Shown: positions 12,688 through 23,502, counted from the stretch's first letter. The stretch is 64,000 bases of DNA from Ischnura elegans (GCF_921293095.1 NC_060257.1:94663449-94727448); one strand, 5' to 3'. Translations and numbers: made by a program. Notes: generated from the letters alone by a model not told the origin.

Positions 12688-14026
12688 AAAAAAAGCAAAA
12701 CACCCAAGTTTGAGGAGCTCGATCATTTAAACGAAGCGATCAATTTCAATGCAACAAAAAGCATGCATAACAGAATTTATATCTACGTTTGATAACATAC
12801 TTTTTTTAATCTTCGGATCCATTGTATTTCTTGTACTTAATTTTTTCTCAAAAAAAAGTACCTGTTTTTGCGTTTAAAATCAAGTTGCCCAAATTTGAAC
12901 GCTTAGTATTCCCGTAGTTTTCATTCCATTAACTTGCAATTTTGATATAAGAAAGCCAGATGTAGTATTAACAGTTTGCAGAAAACAAGTTGTTCATACC
13001 ACTAAAATTGATCGATTTGTTGTAAAATACTCAAATATCTGCTAACTTCGAAACCAATGGGTCAATTGAAAATTGATTGGTAGTGATCAGAGGTTTGCAT
13101 AGTTTACATTAAATTAATCAATTTTAGTGGCATTAACAATTTGTTTTCTGAAAATTTTAATACTAGATCTGAATTTATTATATCAAAATTGAAAGTTACA
13201 GGAACGAAAACTACAGGAATACCAAGCGCTCGAATTTGGGCAACTGGATTTCACGCGCAAAAAACTGGTACAGTGCAACCTCGATATAACGACACCTCAC
13301 GGTGCACTAATAAACACTCGCTATAGCGAATTGTCGCTTTAGCAGAGGTGGAGCAAATAATAGCCAATATACCTGTTGCAAACAGATATACAGGAACAGG
13401 AGTGGTGCGGCAACAGATAAACATCTACCCGATAAACGTAAGCATGAATCCAGACGAAAGGCGATGTTTTTTTGCATCACTAAATTTCCTTACTCAAATA
13501 ACGACTAACTATTCAAACAATTTATAAGCGCCGCACTGAATAAAAATCATGCAAAGCATTGTTTCGTCAATCATTATATTTATCGAACGACAGTTTACCA
13601 CATATATTTGAGACTGAGCACTCCATCAACTTCATTTCTAACAGATCGCTAGCAATTACAGAGGTTAAGGAGTCTTGATGAAAGTCTTCCGGCGGTGAAA
13701 CCCTCGCTATGGCGAGAGCCAACGCCGAAAGGGTCTCGTAAAAACGAATTTTTTAAAACGCTTATTATAGGGTCAATTGACGGTGCATCGGCTATCTCTC
13801 GTAATAGCGGGGGTGTCACTATAGCCCGTACTCGCTTTAACGAGGTTCCACTGTATTTTTTTTTAAAAGAATTAAAAACAGGAAATACTATGGAGCCAAA
13901 GATTTTTAAAAGTATATGATCCAATGTCGAAATGAATTCTCTTTTGTATGCTTTTAGTTGCATTGAAATTGATTTCTTCGTTCAGACGCTGGAGCTCCTC
14001 AAACTCGGGTGCCCAGCCTTTTTTTA
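12688..14026. repeat. Long inverted repeat with about 340-bp arms, split by a MITE
   Basis: The left arm (about 12688-13025) pairs with a right arm that runs from about 13095 to 14026 once the Tigger-like insertion at 13271-13853 is removed. Matching blocks include GAGTTTGAGGAGCTC with ATCAATTTCAATGCAAC at the outer part, and AGTTGCCCAAATT, CAATTTTGATATAA and CCACTAAAATTGAT at the inner part. Identity is roughly 80 percent by eye, so the arms are old. No transposase is seen in the short centre. Confidence 0.7.
13271..13853 (+). mobile_element. Tigger/pogo-like MITE, family T1 copy 1
   Basis: The 583-bp unit begins CAGTGCAACCTCGATATAAC and ends with the reverse complement of CAGTGGAACCTCGTTAAAG. 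It is flanked by TA on both sides (13269-13270 and 13854-13855), the target expected for the Tc1/mariner/pogo superfamily. It carries no transposase. It sits in the right arm of the long inverted repeat. A partial second copy is at 16675-16974. Confidence 0.8.
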
Positions 14027-14625
14027 CAGACAGTCTCACTCTCGTGGCACGCTTGAACACGCCCGTCTCGCAAGACAAAATACTATTCCTCTTCGGCTAC
14101 GATACCGAAGCCCGAAGCAGCAGAGGAGAAGGAAGGCAAGAGAGTGGTAGTGGGAGAGAGAGGGGAGAAGGAAAGACCCCGACGAAGGGACAGGAAGTGT
14201 AGGTGGGGGGATCCTTCTTTGGAAGACAGCAGCGCCTGTTCCCCGCCAGCAATGTGATAGACGTCGAGCCGTAGAAAGGCCAAAACATCCACCATGCTTT
14301 ACAACACTACGCGAATTTGGTTGCATGCACGCTCTACTGGTATATATATTTGAAATGATTAAAGACACAGCTTTTGTGCAGATGTTTGATCAATTCTGAG
14401 TCTCCATTTGGAGCGGAGTTATTCTCGCGAGAAAAAGGCTATTTTTTTGTGAAGTTTGTAATTTTTTTTCCTCCCAACTTGTTCCACATGAGTAACTGTA
14501 CAAACACTTAAACAAAGGCTAAATTTATCCCATGCATTTTAGTGAAAATGGTTCAAAGCGATGTTAACGGTATCGTCCTGCAAACGGCACTTTCTGGCGA
14601 GGTATCCAGTCTCCTTAAGCGTAAA
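14027..14625. other. Gap with no supported gene
   Basis: Overlapping open frames on both strands at 14036-14368 come from a purine-rich GA/AG stretch and lack domains. Nothing else is supported. Confidence 0.4.
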
Positions 14626-15692
14626 GCCCAAGTGACACTTCCCAATTTATTGGCCAATCCATTGGATATTAGATTGTGGACCGACTGACACACACCAATT
14701 TTTAGCCCAATATCCGTTTCACAATGTTGGACACAATTTCTCACCCAATCTGGAATTTAAAACAGGTTCTATTTTCATGCGGCCAATCTCCAATCATTAC
14801 TCAGTCCTGTCGACTGCTAGTGGCCAAAACTAGAAGCTCTTTGCAAAACATTCGCTTTGGCTATTAAACATTAGTTTCTTTTCCGAGAATTGGCGTGAAA
14901 TTTCGAAAATGTGGACTAAAGAAGTTGTGTCGCTGTTAATAGAAACGTTCATATCGCACGAGTTCTTGTACAATGTAAAATCGATGAAGTATAAGAATAA
15001 AAATTTAAGTGCTGATGCACTGAAAGGCATAGTTACGTGCCTGAAACCGCTGGTGTCCGTAGCAGAGGAAGAGGTGAAGACGAAAATTGCCAATTTAAGG
15101 ACAGTTTTTCCATCCGAGCATGGGAAATACAAGAGGCCAATGAGTAATGGAGCCGTTGAGTGACTCGTTGAATTCCATGATGTTCAATCTCAAAAAGTTG
15201 TTATATGCTGACAAGTCCTCCATCGTAGCTCCACCATTCCTAAAATTCCTCGGTCGCCATCTTCTCGCCTCCAAAGTCAATCCCTGCACCATATTTTGTG
15301 GCGCCACGGCGCGCCGATAACGCCGGTGTCTACCTTCTTCTTCAGCCACCACAGATATTACTACTATATTAGTGCTGCTTCTTCTACATTCATTTTTAGG
15401 CGGTTTGCAACGCAGAATGTTTTTGCTGCCCATCGAAATAGTTATTAAATTTACAATTATTATAACTCCTCCCTTTCTGTAGCTCATTGGCAATCAATCT
15501 GTGTCTTGAGATGCTCTTTTGTCATTTTGTGTTATGTGGCGTTCTATAGTGGGACATTAGAACACTTAAACAGGCAATATTGGTGTAAATATTGGTACGT
15601 GTCGTACGATACGTAAAGCCCAATATTTTAACCAATATTGCGCACCGATATATTGGCCAATAAATTGGAAAGTGTCATACGAGCTCAAGGTG
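14626..15692. mobile_element. PIF/Harbinger-derived non-autonomous element
   Basis: The left end reads CCCAAGTGACACTTCCC and continues CAATTTATTGGCCAAT. The right end, read inward, has ATGACACTTTCCAATTTATT and GGCCAAT, giving an imperfect TIR of about 30 bp. AAG flanks both ends and may be a 3-bp target duplication. The element contains a MADF-domain remnant (14909-15110), the kind of accessory protein carried by Harbinger elements. No transposase is visible. Confidence 0.6.
14909..15163 (+). pseudogene. MADF-domain protein remnant
   Basis: The 84-codon frame starts MWTKEVVSLLIETFISHEFL and continues with LYNVKSMKYKNKNLSADALK and EEEVKTKIANLRT. The spacing of the Trp/Leu, YKN and K-x-x-NLR positions fits a MADF DNA-binding domain, found in the accessory protein of Harbinger transposons. 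The frame ends soon after the domain start, so the C-terminal half is lost. It lies inside an element with Harbinger-like ends. The reading is by motif and not certain. Confidence 0.6.
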
Positions 15693-15998
15693 GAGTATTT
15701 TAGGAATAGATTGTGAATCGAGGACTTCAAGAGTTCGGGAGGTTGGTTATACTAATTCAAAGCACCAAAGCGTTATCTCCCGTCATAATTGCTGGTGATG
15801 CCTGTGGTATACACCTGCAGTCGTGGAAGAAAGGACTCCGATCCTAAGTATCTTAAGAAATATTCCCCGTGTGATATAATATAGACGAAACGGAACTCTT
15901 TTACAACCTACTCCCCGACAAAACCCTTTCAGTACGAGGTATTTCTTGCATTGATGCTTCTAGAGGTAGGTAGTGCGCCTTAGCAATGGTGTAGGATG

Positions 15999-16256
15999 TA
16001 CGCTACAAAAATACTCAGCGTGTTGAGCGTGAATTGTCCGGATGGACGTATTTATTCTCTAGTGCAGTTACAAGTAATAGTCACAATCACAATGTACTAT
16101 TCACAAGGGTAAACTATTCGCATCAGTGGTCGGAGTCGTACTAGCGCTCTCTTCCGTCACCCGGGCGGCCGAGCATCCCCTGGTGGCCGCTGGAAGAACT
16201 CGCAGAACAACTGACTCTCGTTCGGCGCCATGTCGTATGCATTCGGCACCGCCACA
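15999..16256 (-). mobile_element. Solo LTR (Gypsy-type)
   Basis: On the minus strand the 258-bp unit starts TGTGGCGGTGCCGAATG, has AATAAA followed by TACGTCC toward its end, and finishes near TTTTTGTAGCGTA. It is flanked by GATG on both sides (15995-15998 and 16257-16260), consistent with a 4-bp target duplication. The start and size resemble the complete Gypsy LTR at 42725-43010, but the interior is different. No internal region follows, so it is read as a solo LTR. The exact 3' border is ambiguous because the end does not read CA. Confidence 0.6.
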
Positions 16257-16674
16257 GATGGCATGTGTGAAGAGCTGATGCTGCACTTTTATTTATTTAA
16301 TATAAAAATTCTGCATCCCTTTTTCATGTTTCTCAGTCATTGTTGAGAATGTTAAGTTAATAAATTCATACTCGTAAAGTTTTTTGGCTTTAGGGTCCAT
16401 CGATGCGTATAAATGTCTTCCGAGGCAGGATCGTTATACAACCTTCCACCATTTTCGTCTGTAGAAACAAATGCAATATGTTATTTCACTTAACCGCCGC
16501 TTCACGTATAGGAACAATAAACATACGCAAATGGAAGCATTTGAGGTATTAAATAACCGCTATACAGTTTTATCAGTTATTTTTTGAATTTTCAGTGGAA
16601 AATACCAAAATAATAGAATGTACTCCTAAATGCACTTACTAAGTACATAGAAAAATGGCATATCAGTTGTGATT
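16257..16674. other. Gap with no supported gene
   Basis: AT-rich sequence between the solo LTR and the partial T1 MITE. No domain, TIR or repeat partner was recognised. Confidence 0.4.
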
Positions 16675-16974
16675 GTTAATACAATGCTTTGCGTGATTTT
16701 TATTCAGTACGGCACTTATAAATTGTTTCAATAGTAAGTTGTTGTTGTTCTTGTAAGAAAATTTAGTGATGTAAAAAAAATCGCCTCTCTTCTGGATTTA
16801 TGCTTACGTTTATCGGATAGAAACTTCTTTGTCGCCGCAACATTCCTGTTCCTGTATAACTGTTTGCAATAAGAATATTGGCTATTGTTTGCTTCTCCTC
16901 CATTAAAGCGACAACTCGCTATAGTGAGTATTTATTTGTCCACTGTGGGGTCTCGTTTTATCGAGGTTGCACTG
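16675..16974 (-). mobile_element. Tigger/pogo-like MITE, family T1 copy 2 (partial)
   Basis: Read on the minus strand it matches the first 300 bp of the 13271 copy: CAGTGCAACCTCGATAAAAC at the end, then CTCGCTATAG, GGAGAAGC and GCAAACAG blocks. A TA dinucleotide follows at 16975-16976. Homology stops near 16675, so the other end was lost or replaced. Confidence 0.75.
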
Positions 16975-17297
16975 TAGTTGTTTTGAGGATGAAAAAACTG
17001 TACAAATTATATTATGGAAGGAATGAACTTAAATGTGGCTTATTTAATCTATCTTTTGAAAAATCGAAAAATGTGCTGAAATGTGATTAAATACATACTT
17101 GTTAAAGTATTTTTTTATGCTAAACATGAAGAATGTAAATATTATAATGATTCTCATGCTTAAAGATTTTTAAGTTTATATCTGTAAAACTTTGTGATGT
17201 TTTTGTGATATTATGTACAAAATTTGGGAGTTTGATTTGAGAGAGAAAAACTCTAACTATAGTACATTTGTTTATTTCTTTTCATTTCCATTGTCAG

Positions 17298-17387
17298 TAC
17301 ACTCGGCGGAAGTCATCTAAGTCTTTGAAAACTGATGGCAAGGAAGTTGCCTCCAATGGCAATGCGGGACATGCATGTGGTGAGTTG
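17298..17387 (+). CDS. Internal exon 1 of the host zinc-finger gene
   Basis: The 90-nt exon follows a pyrimidine-rich stretch ending CATTGTCAG and precedes GTAAGT. It encodes 30 residues beginning YTRRKSSKSLKTDGKEVASN and ending GELV-adjacent (last codon Leu), with a basic start. Both ends are phase 0, which fits the phase-0 start of the next exon at 19673. An alternative donor GTGAGT lies 9 nt upstream but would give phase 1 and break the frame. The assignment to the same gene as the later exons is inferred from phase, strand and composition only. Confidence 0.5.
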
Positions 17388-17819
17388 GTAAGTGATAATA
17401 GTAAGGATCCATCCCACGTACCACCTAACGTTTGGGGAAATAATTACGTGGAAAGTAGTACCACACCATCAAGAAAAATGTTTGTGCATGTCAAATTTTC
17501 CTACAATTTTAGTTAGAGCTGTGAGAGCTTGTATTTTTTTTATTTGAGTGAGATTTTACTGCATATTTGAATTTTTTTCTTCTGGAGTTTGGGTCACTTC
17601 TGTGTGTCTATAAATATATTTTATCCATGCCAAAATTTTGCCATTTATCAGCCTTGGCCAGGACACGAACGAGCTCTTGAAGGAAATGGTAGAAATGGAA
17701 AATTTGAGAGTAAGCGCCCTCATTCGAAATTGGTGATTCACCGGTTGTCTACTTGTGGTGCCCACTCTCATTCTCAGTAGCCCAAGCTCCGAACACGCTT
17801 TCAAAACATCAGCTTAACT

Positions 17820-18028
17820 GGCGATAGTATTCCGGGTTCATTCCGCGTTGATTCTTGTTTTGTGGACGACAGTCTCGGGCGTGTTCCAGCTCCCGTCTTC
17901 GGGTCCAAAAAATCCGAAGACGGGAGCTGGAACGCGCCCGAAACTGTCGTCCACAAAATAAGAATCAAGGCGGAATGAACCCGGAAAACTATCCTACCAA
18001 TCAACTCACCGCGGAAGCCTCCATAATA
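17820..18028. mobile_element. Foldback insertion F1 (retrozyme/Penelope-like), 12-bp TSD
   Basis: The unit has arms at 17823-17902 and 17914-17993, 80 nt each with 5 mismatches and an 11-nt loop. A tail of about 35 nt (17994-18028) follows. The target duplication ATCAGCTTAACT is present at 17808-17819 and 18029-18040. The right arm contains CCGAAGA, a short GGG/CCC-closed stem, then GAAAC. This resembles the hammerhead ribozyme core (CUGANGA, stem II, GAAA) seen in Penelope-like elements, with one core base changed. No coding region is present. Confidence 0.75.
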
Positions 18029-18149
18029 ATCAGCTTAACTCAAAACATTGTGTGCAGATCTTTTATTTTTCCTCGATTATGTCTTGAAAGCTGTTTCATG
18101 AATTACTGGATGAATTATGAATTACTTGAGGAATGTATTTTTGTAAATA

Positions 18150-19455
18150 CAGTGGAACTTGTTTAGTATGTTTCTGAAGGGACCACAAAAAATGAACGTA
18201 CTAACCAGGAAAACGTGCTAACGAGGAAAGTAAATAATAGCAGTCGGGGTAATTGCAATCTGAGGAAAAGTCGTCATAATTACATCTACTATCGGTAGTT
18301 GTCGTAGAGAACTGAACTGAACTCTTTTCACCTTTAAAATGAGCGCTACATTGAAAAACAATACCATGTGAATAAAAATCACAATGTTTCATAGATTTCC
18401 CGTAGACAATTACATGAAAACGGCGTCTATCTCCCGTGATTTATCCTATATATATTTATAGAAAGAGGACAAGTAAAGCTAAGTCATGTCTTCTTTCTCA
18501 CAGCATACTCGGAGGATATAACAACAACCCTGAGTATGTCAACTGATTGTTTTTAAATATCATAACAATTGGACAAAATTATATTAACCTTTAATTACGG
18601 CGACAGCCGTGCACATTCGCTTCTGGAATGAAACCATATCGGTTAAGATATCGATCGATATATCGATTAATAACACGCAAGATTATTAGATTACGACGTA
18701 ATTACAAGAAGATTTTATATTATACAGTTGAAATTTACTTTAAAAAAATTGTCTTAATGTCGTCTCCTTTCGTGCCGAAATCAAGTATGCTAAGCTTCGC
18801 GTGGAGATCCAGAGCATCGTCTGCTCCCACAGCAGTATTCAAGTAAATACACACGTACTCCAGAGCCTAAACCGCCTAGACGTCGAGTTTATGCAGTACT
18901 GCTTTAGATGAAGTGGGATTTGGATAAGACTCATTTCTTCATCATGATAACTCGTGCAATAGCAACACTTGCCCACTCGCGACATTTGTGCGCAGTGGGG
19001 CAGTGGGCACTGCAGAGGCAATAGAAGGTAAGGAGCTCGGGGTGGGGAAAATCAAGGCTTCTCATTGGCTGCAGTTTAGTTAGTCAGACATTCCTGATAA
19101 CTGGCTGCATTTTATTATTCATCACATCATACGAATTGAAAAATGCGTTTGGATAAATCACAGTCGAAGAAAGAGATGTGGAATGAATGCAAGAATGTCA
19201 ATGGCTAATAATAATAAATTAAATCATGAATTCGGAGGTTTAGGACCCTTAAGAAGATAATAGAGAACGAATTGTGGGTTGCGTCACGGCAAGCAATTGA
19301 GCGTACTAACCAGGAAAGCGCAATTTTTTCAAACGTACTAACCAAATACTTTACCTGTATTTTGTTCGGATGGTACCGGGACCGGGAGAAATCGCCGTAC
19401 TAAGGAGGAAAACGTACTAAGGAGGAACGTACTAACCAAGTTATATGTGTAACTG
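18150..19455 (+). mobile_element. Tigger/pogo-like non-autonomous element, family T2
   Basis: The left end starts CAGTGGAACTTGTTTAGTA and the right end, read inward, has CAGTTACACATATAACTTGG then TTAGTACG. TA lies outside both ends (18148-18149 and 19456-19457). Subterminal GTACTAACCAGGAAA-type motifs repeat at both sides (18200-18230 and 19300-19440), as is usual for these TIRs. No transposase frame is recognisable in the 1.3 kb. It lies in the intron between the first two host exons. Confidence 0.7.
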
Positions 19456-19672
19456 TATATGTAATAATAATTATATTTTATTGTATGTAACATGAAAAGT
19501 CACCTAAAATTGATGCTTGCCCTTTTGTAATGTAAGGAAACTCATGACTGGTATAAAGAACAGAAGAAGGGGTTTTTTTGTTGGGGATGTTGAATGCTGG
19601 AATCTTGTAACAATCCTGTTGGAAAAATATACGATTCCATTGCTAATGTGAGCCCTTCTTTTCTTGCATTAG

Positions 19673-19861
19673 AAGCAGCATCAGGTTCCTCAGCCTGCAC
19701 CATCCAGTCTCCTGCAAAACCTGACTTCTGTTGCCTCTTCATCTACTAGGAGGCTTGTTACCTTTGGCAACAATACTGGGAGTCCAGAAAAGGCAGCCCA
19801 GATTCCTACGAGCAATGCTACCACCCCGATGGTCGTTGGAGGAACATTCCAATCAAATCAG
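19673..19861 (+). CDS. Internal exon 2 of the host zinc-finger gene
   Basis: The 189-nt exon follows TTTTCTTGCATTAG and precedes GTTCAGTATG. It encodes 63 residues in one open frame, from KQHQVPQPAPSSLLQ to GGTFQSNQ, rich in Ser, Thr, Gln and Pro and without a named domain. Both borders are phase 0, matching the exon before and the exon at 55275. The donor is weaker than consensus. If the next exon is the one at 55275, the intron is about 35.4 kb and filled with transposons. An unseen exon in between is possible. Confidence 0.6.
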
Positions 19862-20215
19862 GTTCAGTATGATTTCATCTGACTTTGTATTTTAAAATAA
19901 ATATTTGAATCATTAATCATTTATTGTGGTAAATATGCGAGAGTTGATGTAAAAAAATCACCAATAAATTATCTGCTGGGAGCACTATGTGCGAGATTCT
20001 AGTATTGATGCATCGTGGCAGTAATCAAAGGAAAAATTAGCCTGAAACTCAGTGAAGTCAATGGAAAATTTGTTGTAGTGTTTGGTTGATTTTGAATGAA
20101 ACGGATATTTAGTAATTTTGGAACGCATATTGTCATTGTCATACTTGTAAGTGTTTAATGTACTTTTGAAAGTATAATACCAATTGCCGAAATTCATTGT
20201 TCGACACCTTTTGGG
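19862..20215. other. Intronic gap
   Basis: AT-rich intron sequence. Nothing recognisable. Confidence 0.4.
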
Positions 20216-20580
20216 GGATTCATAGGCTGAAAAAATTCAGTGGGCGAGAATCGGAGAGGCGTGAAACACGATTATATTGCTCTCGTGTAACTTGATATTT
20301 TTTCGAAGCTAATTGTAAGGTCTTTGTAGTACGATCCCTGCATGAGCTGGGACCTTTTTTTTTGTTTCGGAGTGGAGGAAAGCTTCTGAGGGGGGGAGGC
20401 GAGTGCTGAATGGGGGGGGAAGCGGATCTTGGGAAATGCGCTAATGTAACTATCCCATGGCTTCTCCATCTCTCTTCTTCTATCTCTCAGCTTCTCCATA
20501 TAGTATTTCAATCTCCTGGGGAAGATTCAAACTGTGTCTTTCATTATTAGCCACAAATAACACGTTGTAAACACTTTGTC
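20216..20580 (-). repeat. Dispersed repeat family R1, copy 3
   Basis: On the minus strand this matches the 9690-10050 copy, including the leader GAATCTTCCCCAGGAGAT, the CATTCAGCACTCGCC block, GCAGGGATCGTACTA and TTCGAAAAAATATCAAGTTA. A T-rich expansion interrupts it near 20348. Confidence 0.7.
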
Positions 20581-20589
20581 TCATTTTCG

Positions 20590-20760
20590 TCAAACGATGG
20601 ATGCAGGAAAATTATACTACGGAAGCGGAATCTTCAAAGGATCAATGCGGGAAAACGATACTTCGGGGAACGATGGATGCGGGAAAAAATTACATTGTCG
20701 TTATGGAACTTATTTTGGGACCAGGAGCGGCGAACGATGAATGCGGGAAAATGATAGATC
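20590..20760 (+). repeat. Degenerate short repeats of ACGATGGATGCGGGAAAA type
   Basis: Related motifs recur at about 20593, 20640, 20671 and 20729, each with a GATG-ATGCGGGAAAA core. The spacing is irregular. It could be the subterminal region of a DNA transposon. No matching second end was found. Confidence 0.4.
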
Positions 20761-20931
20761 TGTATTACGTTTGAAGGGGGTGCACTCTGCGGAGGGAGAT
20801 TTCACTCAATGCAATGCAATTGGTGGTTCTGTATCGATTTATGTCAGAGTTAATGGTAATTTATGGAGCATTTACTGTGTACCTTAGGGTGTTGCTTATT
20901 TTTTATTTTTTTTCTCACACTTTTCATCTAC

Positions 20932-21070
20932 GTCTACATCTACATAATACCCTATAAGCCGCCTAAAAGGTGTGTGGCAGGGGGTGTTAGGACACCAACC
21001 GTTAACAAATAAAAAGGAAGTGCTCTATTATGTTCAATATCAAAGATTTCCCCCGATTTCACTAAATACT
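20932..21070 (-). mobile_element. LINE 3' untranslated fragment
   Basis: The segment CATCTACGTCTACATCTACAT and the following GTGTGTGGCAGGGGGTG block resemble a 3' LINE end that I know as common in insect genomes, on the minus strand. There is no coding part here. The recognition is from memory of the motif and is tentative. Confidence 0.4.
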
Positions 21071-21216
21071 GTACCTTTAACTTATTTTTTTTTTTAACCC
21101 TTACTAACCCAGAGCTGCTTCTGGGAGAAATTAAATGTCAAGCCTTATAATTTTGATAAAGTGAAAATTCAGTACTGAATCATAATTGTGGCAGCTACAT
21201 ATACCGCCATTAAACT

Positions 21217-21530
21217 TTACACGTGTAAGTAATGAGGAAGTGCTCAGAAGAGCGGGAGGAAAGAAAAGGCTTCTAAAAACCTCAAGCAGAAGACGGGACA
21301 ACTTAGTTGGCCTCATTATGAGGCACGATGGCCTGATGAAGATTATTGTAGAAGGACAGGTGGAAGGGAAGAAGGGCAAGGGATGGCCCCGAATGAGTTG
21401 CAAAGGACAGGTTATAAAGGGTGTAAAAGAGAAGAGATACGTCGGTATGAAAAGGAAAGCGGATAAGAGAGAGGAATGGAGAGCTGCGACAATACACCAA
21501 TCTTAGGATTGTTGAGTAATGATGATGATG
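21217..21530 (+). pseudogene. RTE-like LINE C-terminal fragment
   Basis: The frame encodes VSNEEVLRRAGGKKRLLKTS, then RRRDNLVGLIMRHDGLMK, and ends AATIHQS with a stop. This is the same C-terminal block as in the longer RTE-like fragment at 39598-40570 (VSNEEVLRRVGEKRSLMKTL and so on). A GATGATGATGG tail follows the stop, the short tandem-repeat end expected of RTE-type LINEs. It is a 5'-truncated copy inside the host intron. Confidence 0.75.
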
Positions 21531-22860
21531 GTAAATGTTTACTGCACAAAAGATCATGTAGTTTAAATCTTTCCTGAATAGAGATCAAAATTTGTGCATT
21601 TTGAGATAATGCTTGAAAGCAACATAAGGTTGTAATGTGTTAAATCTTATGTGTTAATGATCTGAAGGGCATGTTCCTCATTAAGTTCCAAACATTTTCA
21701 CAGTCGAGTGCATGGACTCGTCGTTGCGCTGGGAAAATATGTGCTGAGTCACCTCGATTTGGGCCCAAAACCCACACCATCACTTTGCTGCATTTTGAGC
21801 TCTTCCCTTAAGTGGGTTGGTGTCCTCTCGCGAAGAACTTCCGAAAAATTTTGCACTCAAAAGATTTCCCTGTGTTGACGTCTTTATCTCAATCCCTCAA
21901 CTTGATATCTATATTTTTTTGCATCGCTCAGTGTTGGTTTGTTAATCTCCTAGCGTCGGCAGCTGTTAAGCCAAGACGGTGGTCTTAGGAATTTGTTGGT
22001 AATCCCAGCTTCTATAAAACTTCATGGCCCGAGGGATTTTATTCTAAGCGAGTGCTATTCACGGAGTGGATTTTTAAATGCAGTTCCCTCACCGCGAGGA
22101 AAGTTGTACATGGTAACATTCGCAGAAATATCTCTTATCTTCGTAAAGTATGGAGAGGGAAGAACGTATAAACAATGGAAATGTTTATGAGGGATAAACA
22201 TGTGCGGCATTACTAAAAATAAATTTTATATGATAAAATATTGAAATTGATTAATTTCTTACGTGTAGAACCACAATGTATTTTGCAATAATCTGAAGTC
22301 TTTTGATAGGTTAACACTTTCAATGCTGACCATGTAAAACTCAAAATCGTCCCCCGGTACAGCTGTCGTTTTTTCATGCAAAATGCATGCATGGATGCCA
22401 AAAGAGCTGGCAAAAATAATTAAACAATTTTCTTGGCTCTAATTTGTTAGCTATGAACTTTTTTATTTATGACATGATATCACGTCACCCGCACAGCGGG
22501 ATATAAACGTGATGCGGGTTGCATACGGTCGGCTTTTTCCCAGCGCCACCGTTTTCTTTCAATTTTTTTTTCTGCGCTATGTATCCAAAAAAATAAGAGC
22601 AAAATGAATTTGTAATGTGCTACTGGTATCGCCATTGGTATTTTGCCACTGCCATAGGGAAATTTTTGGTTTAGATGGATGTAATGCAAGTTATAAGTAC
22701 AAGGAATTGCTGTGAACAGCTGTTTGATTGGGATGGTAACTCTGAGCAAGATATTTTGGCATATTCCTTGTACTAATAATCTAAAGTGTTGGGGTAGGGT
22801 TCTTTAATATTGAATAATTTCTACATTTTCTTCTCAAGCTACCTTTCTCGTCACAAATTC
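21531..22860. other. Intronic gap
   Basis: No domain, TIR or repeat partner was recognised. Small open frames on both strands look random. Confidence 0.4.
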
Positions 22861-22867
22861 CATAACT

Positions 22868-23344
22868 CGGGGCACGCAGAGCCCAAGTGAAATAAGCCAA
22901 TATGGCCGATATACTACTTCATTCATTCACACAGCGCCTTAAGCGCAAACATCTATCAAACACTATCGTTCAAAACGCATGTTCCTGTCTCTTTCCTACT
23001 ATCGTGTGAGTGTGTACCTTTCCTTTCATCCTTGTGTCCTCGTCCATTCCTTCCCTTGGTGAGTGGTGAGCTGCCCCAGTGCCATCTATTGGTTACTCTC
23101 GTGGGCCACAGCAAAGGGAGTTTTCTGTGTGTAAACCCCCCCCGAAATCATGGTAAATCTAAGCGTCCTGGTAGCGCAACTGGTAGAGCACCTGGCCGGC
23201 AACCAGGAGGTTCTGGGTTCGAGTCCCAGTCAGGCCGCATTTTTACCCTCTGATTTCTGGCTATTTTCCATCTACCACAGCACACTTGTCCTCGTCCTTT
23301 TTCCATTATATGTTCCTATCCCTTTCTTTCCTTACCTCTGAATT
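22868..23344 (+). repeat. tRNA-headed SINE-like repeat, copy A
   Basis: Matches 25385-25800 over about 400 bp: GCATGTTCCTGTCTCTTTCC, a middle block, the tRNA-like segment at 23165-23237, then a T/C-rich tail. At its start is an 80-bp block (GGGGCACGCAGAGCCC to GCGCTTAAG-type end) that appears in reverse complement at 25304-25382. The 3' end runs into TATATA repeats that abut the end of the Penelope-like element. It is either a SINE or part of the Penelope terminal region. Confidence 0.65.
23165..23237 (+). repeat. tRNA-like sequence (Ala GGC-like), copy A
   Basis: The 73 nt fold by eye into a cloverleaf: acceptor GTCCTGG with TCAGGCC (one mismatch), D arm GCGC and GAGC, anticodon stem CCTGG and CCAGG, T stem CTGGG and CCCAG with loop TTCGAGT. 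The anticodon position reads GGC (Ala), but base 33 is C rather than U. An identical copy lies at 25571-25643 inside the same repeat. It is therefore read as a tRNA-derived repeat head with Pol III A and B boxes and not as a working tRNA gene. Confidence 0.7.
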
Positions 23345-23502
23345 TATATGTATATAATATATGTATATAATATATGTATATATATATAAAGTCTTGAGGA
23401 AAGCGCACTACGCGATAGTATAAATATGTAACGGACAAAATAAACACTAATAAAAACATAGGAACACATAGAAAAGGACACTCACAAAAAAACGTTCAAA
23501 CG

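Noticed and set aside
14036-14368. Protein-coding gene in the purine-rich stretch
   Set aside because: Three overlapping frames on both strands come from low-complexity GA/AG sequence.
20590-20760. CRISPR-like array
   Set aside because: The repeated motif is degenerate and irregularly spaced, and the DNA is eukaryotic.
23165-23237. Functional tRNA-Ala gene
   Set aside because: The cloverleaf is good, but base 33 is not U, the acceptor has a mismatch, and the same sequence lies in a larger repeat copied at 25571-25643. A SINE head or pseudogene is more likely.
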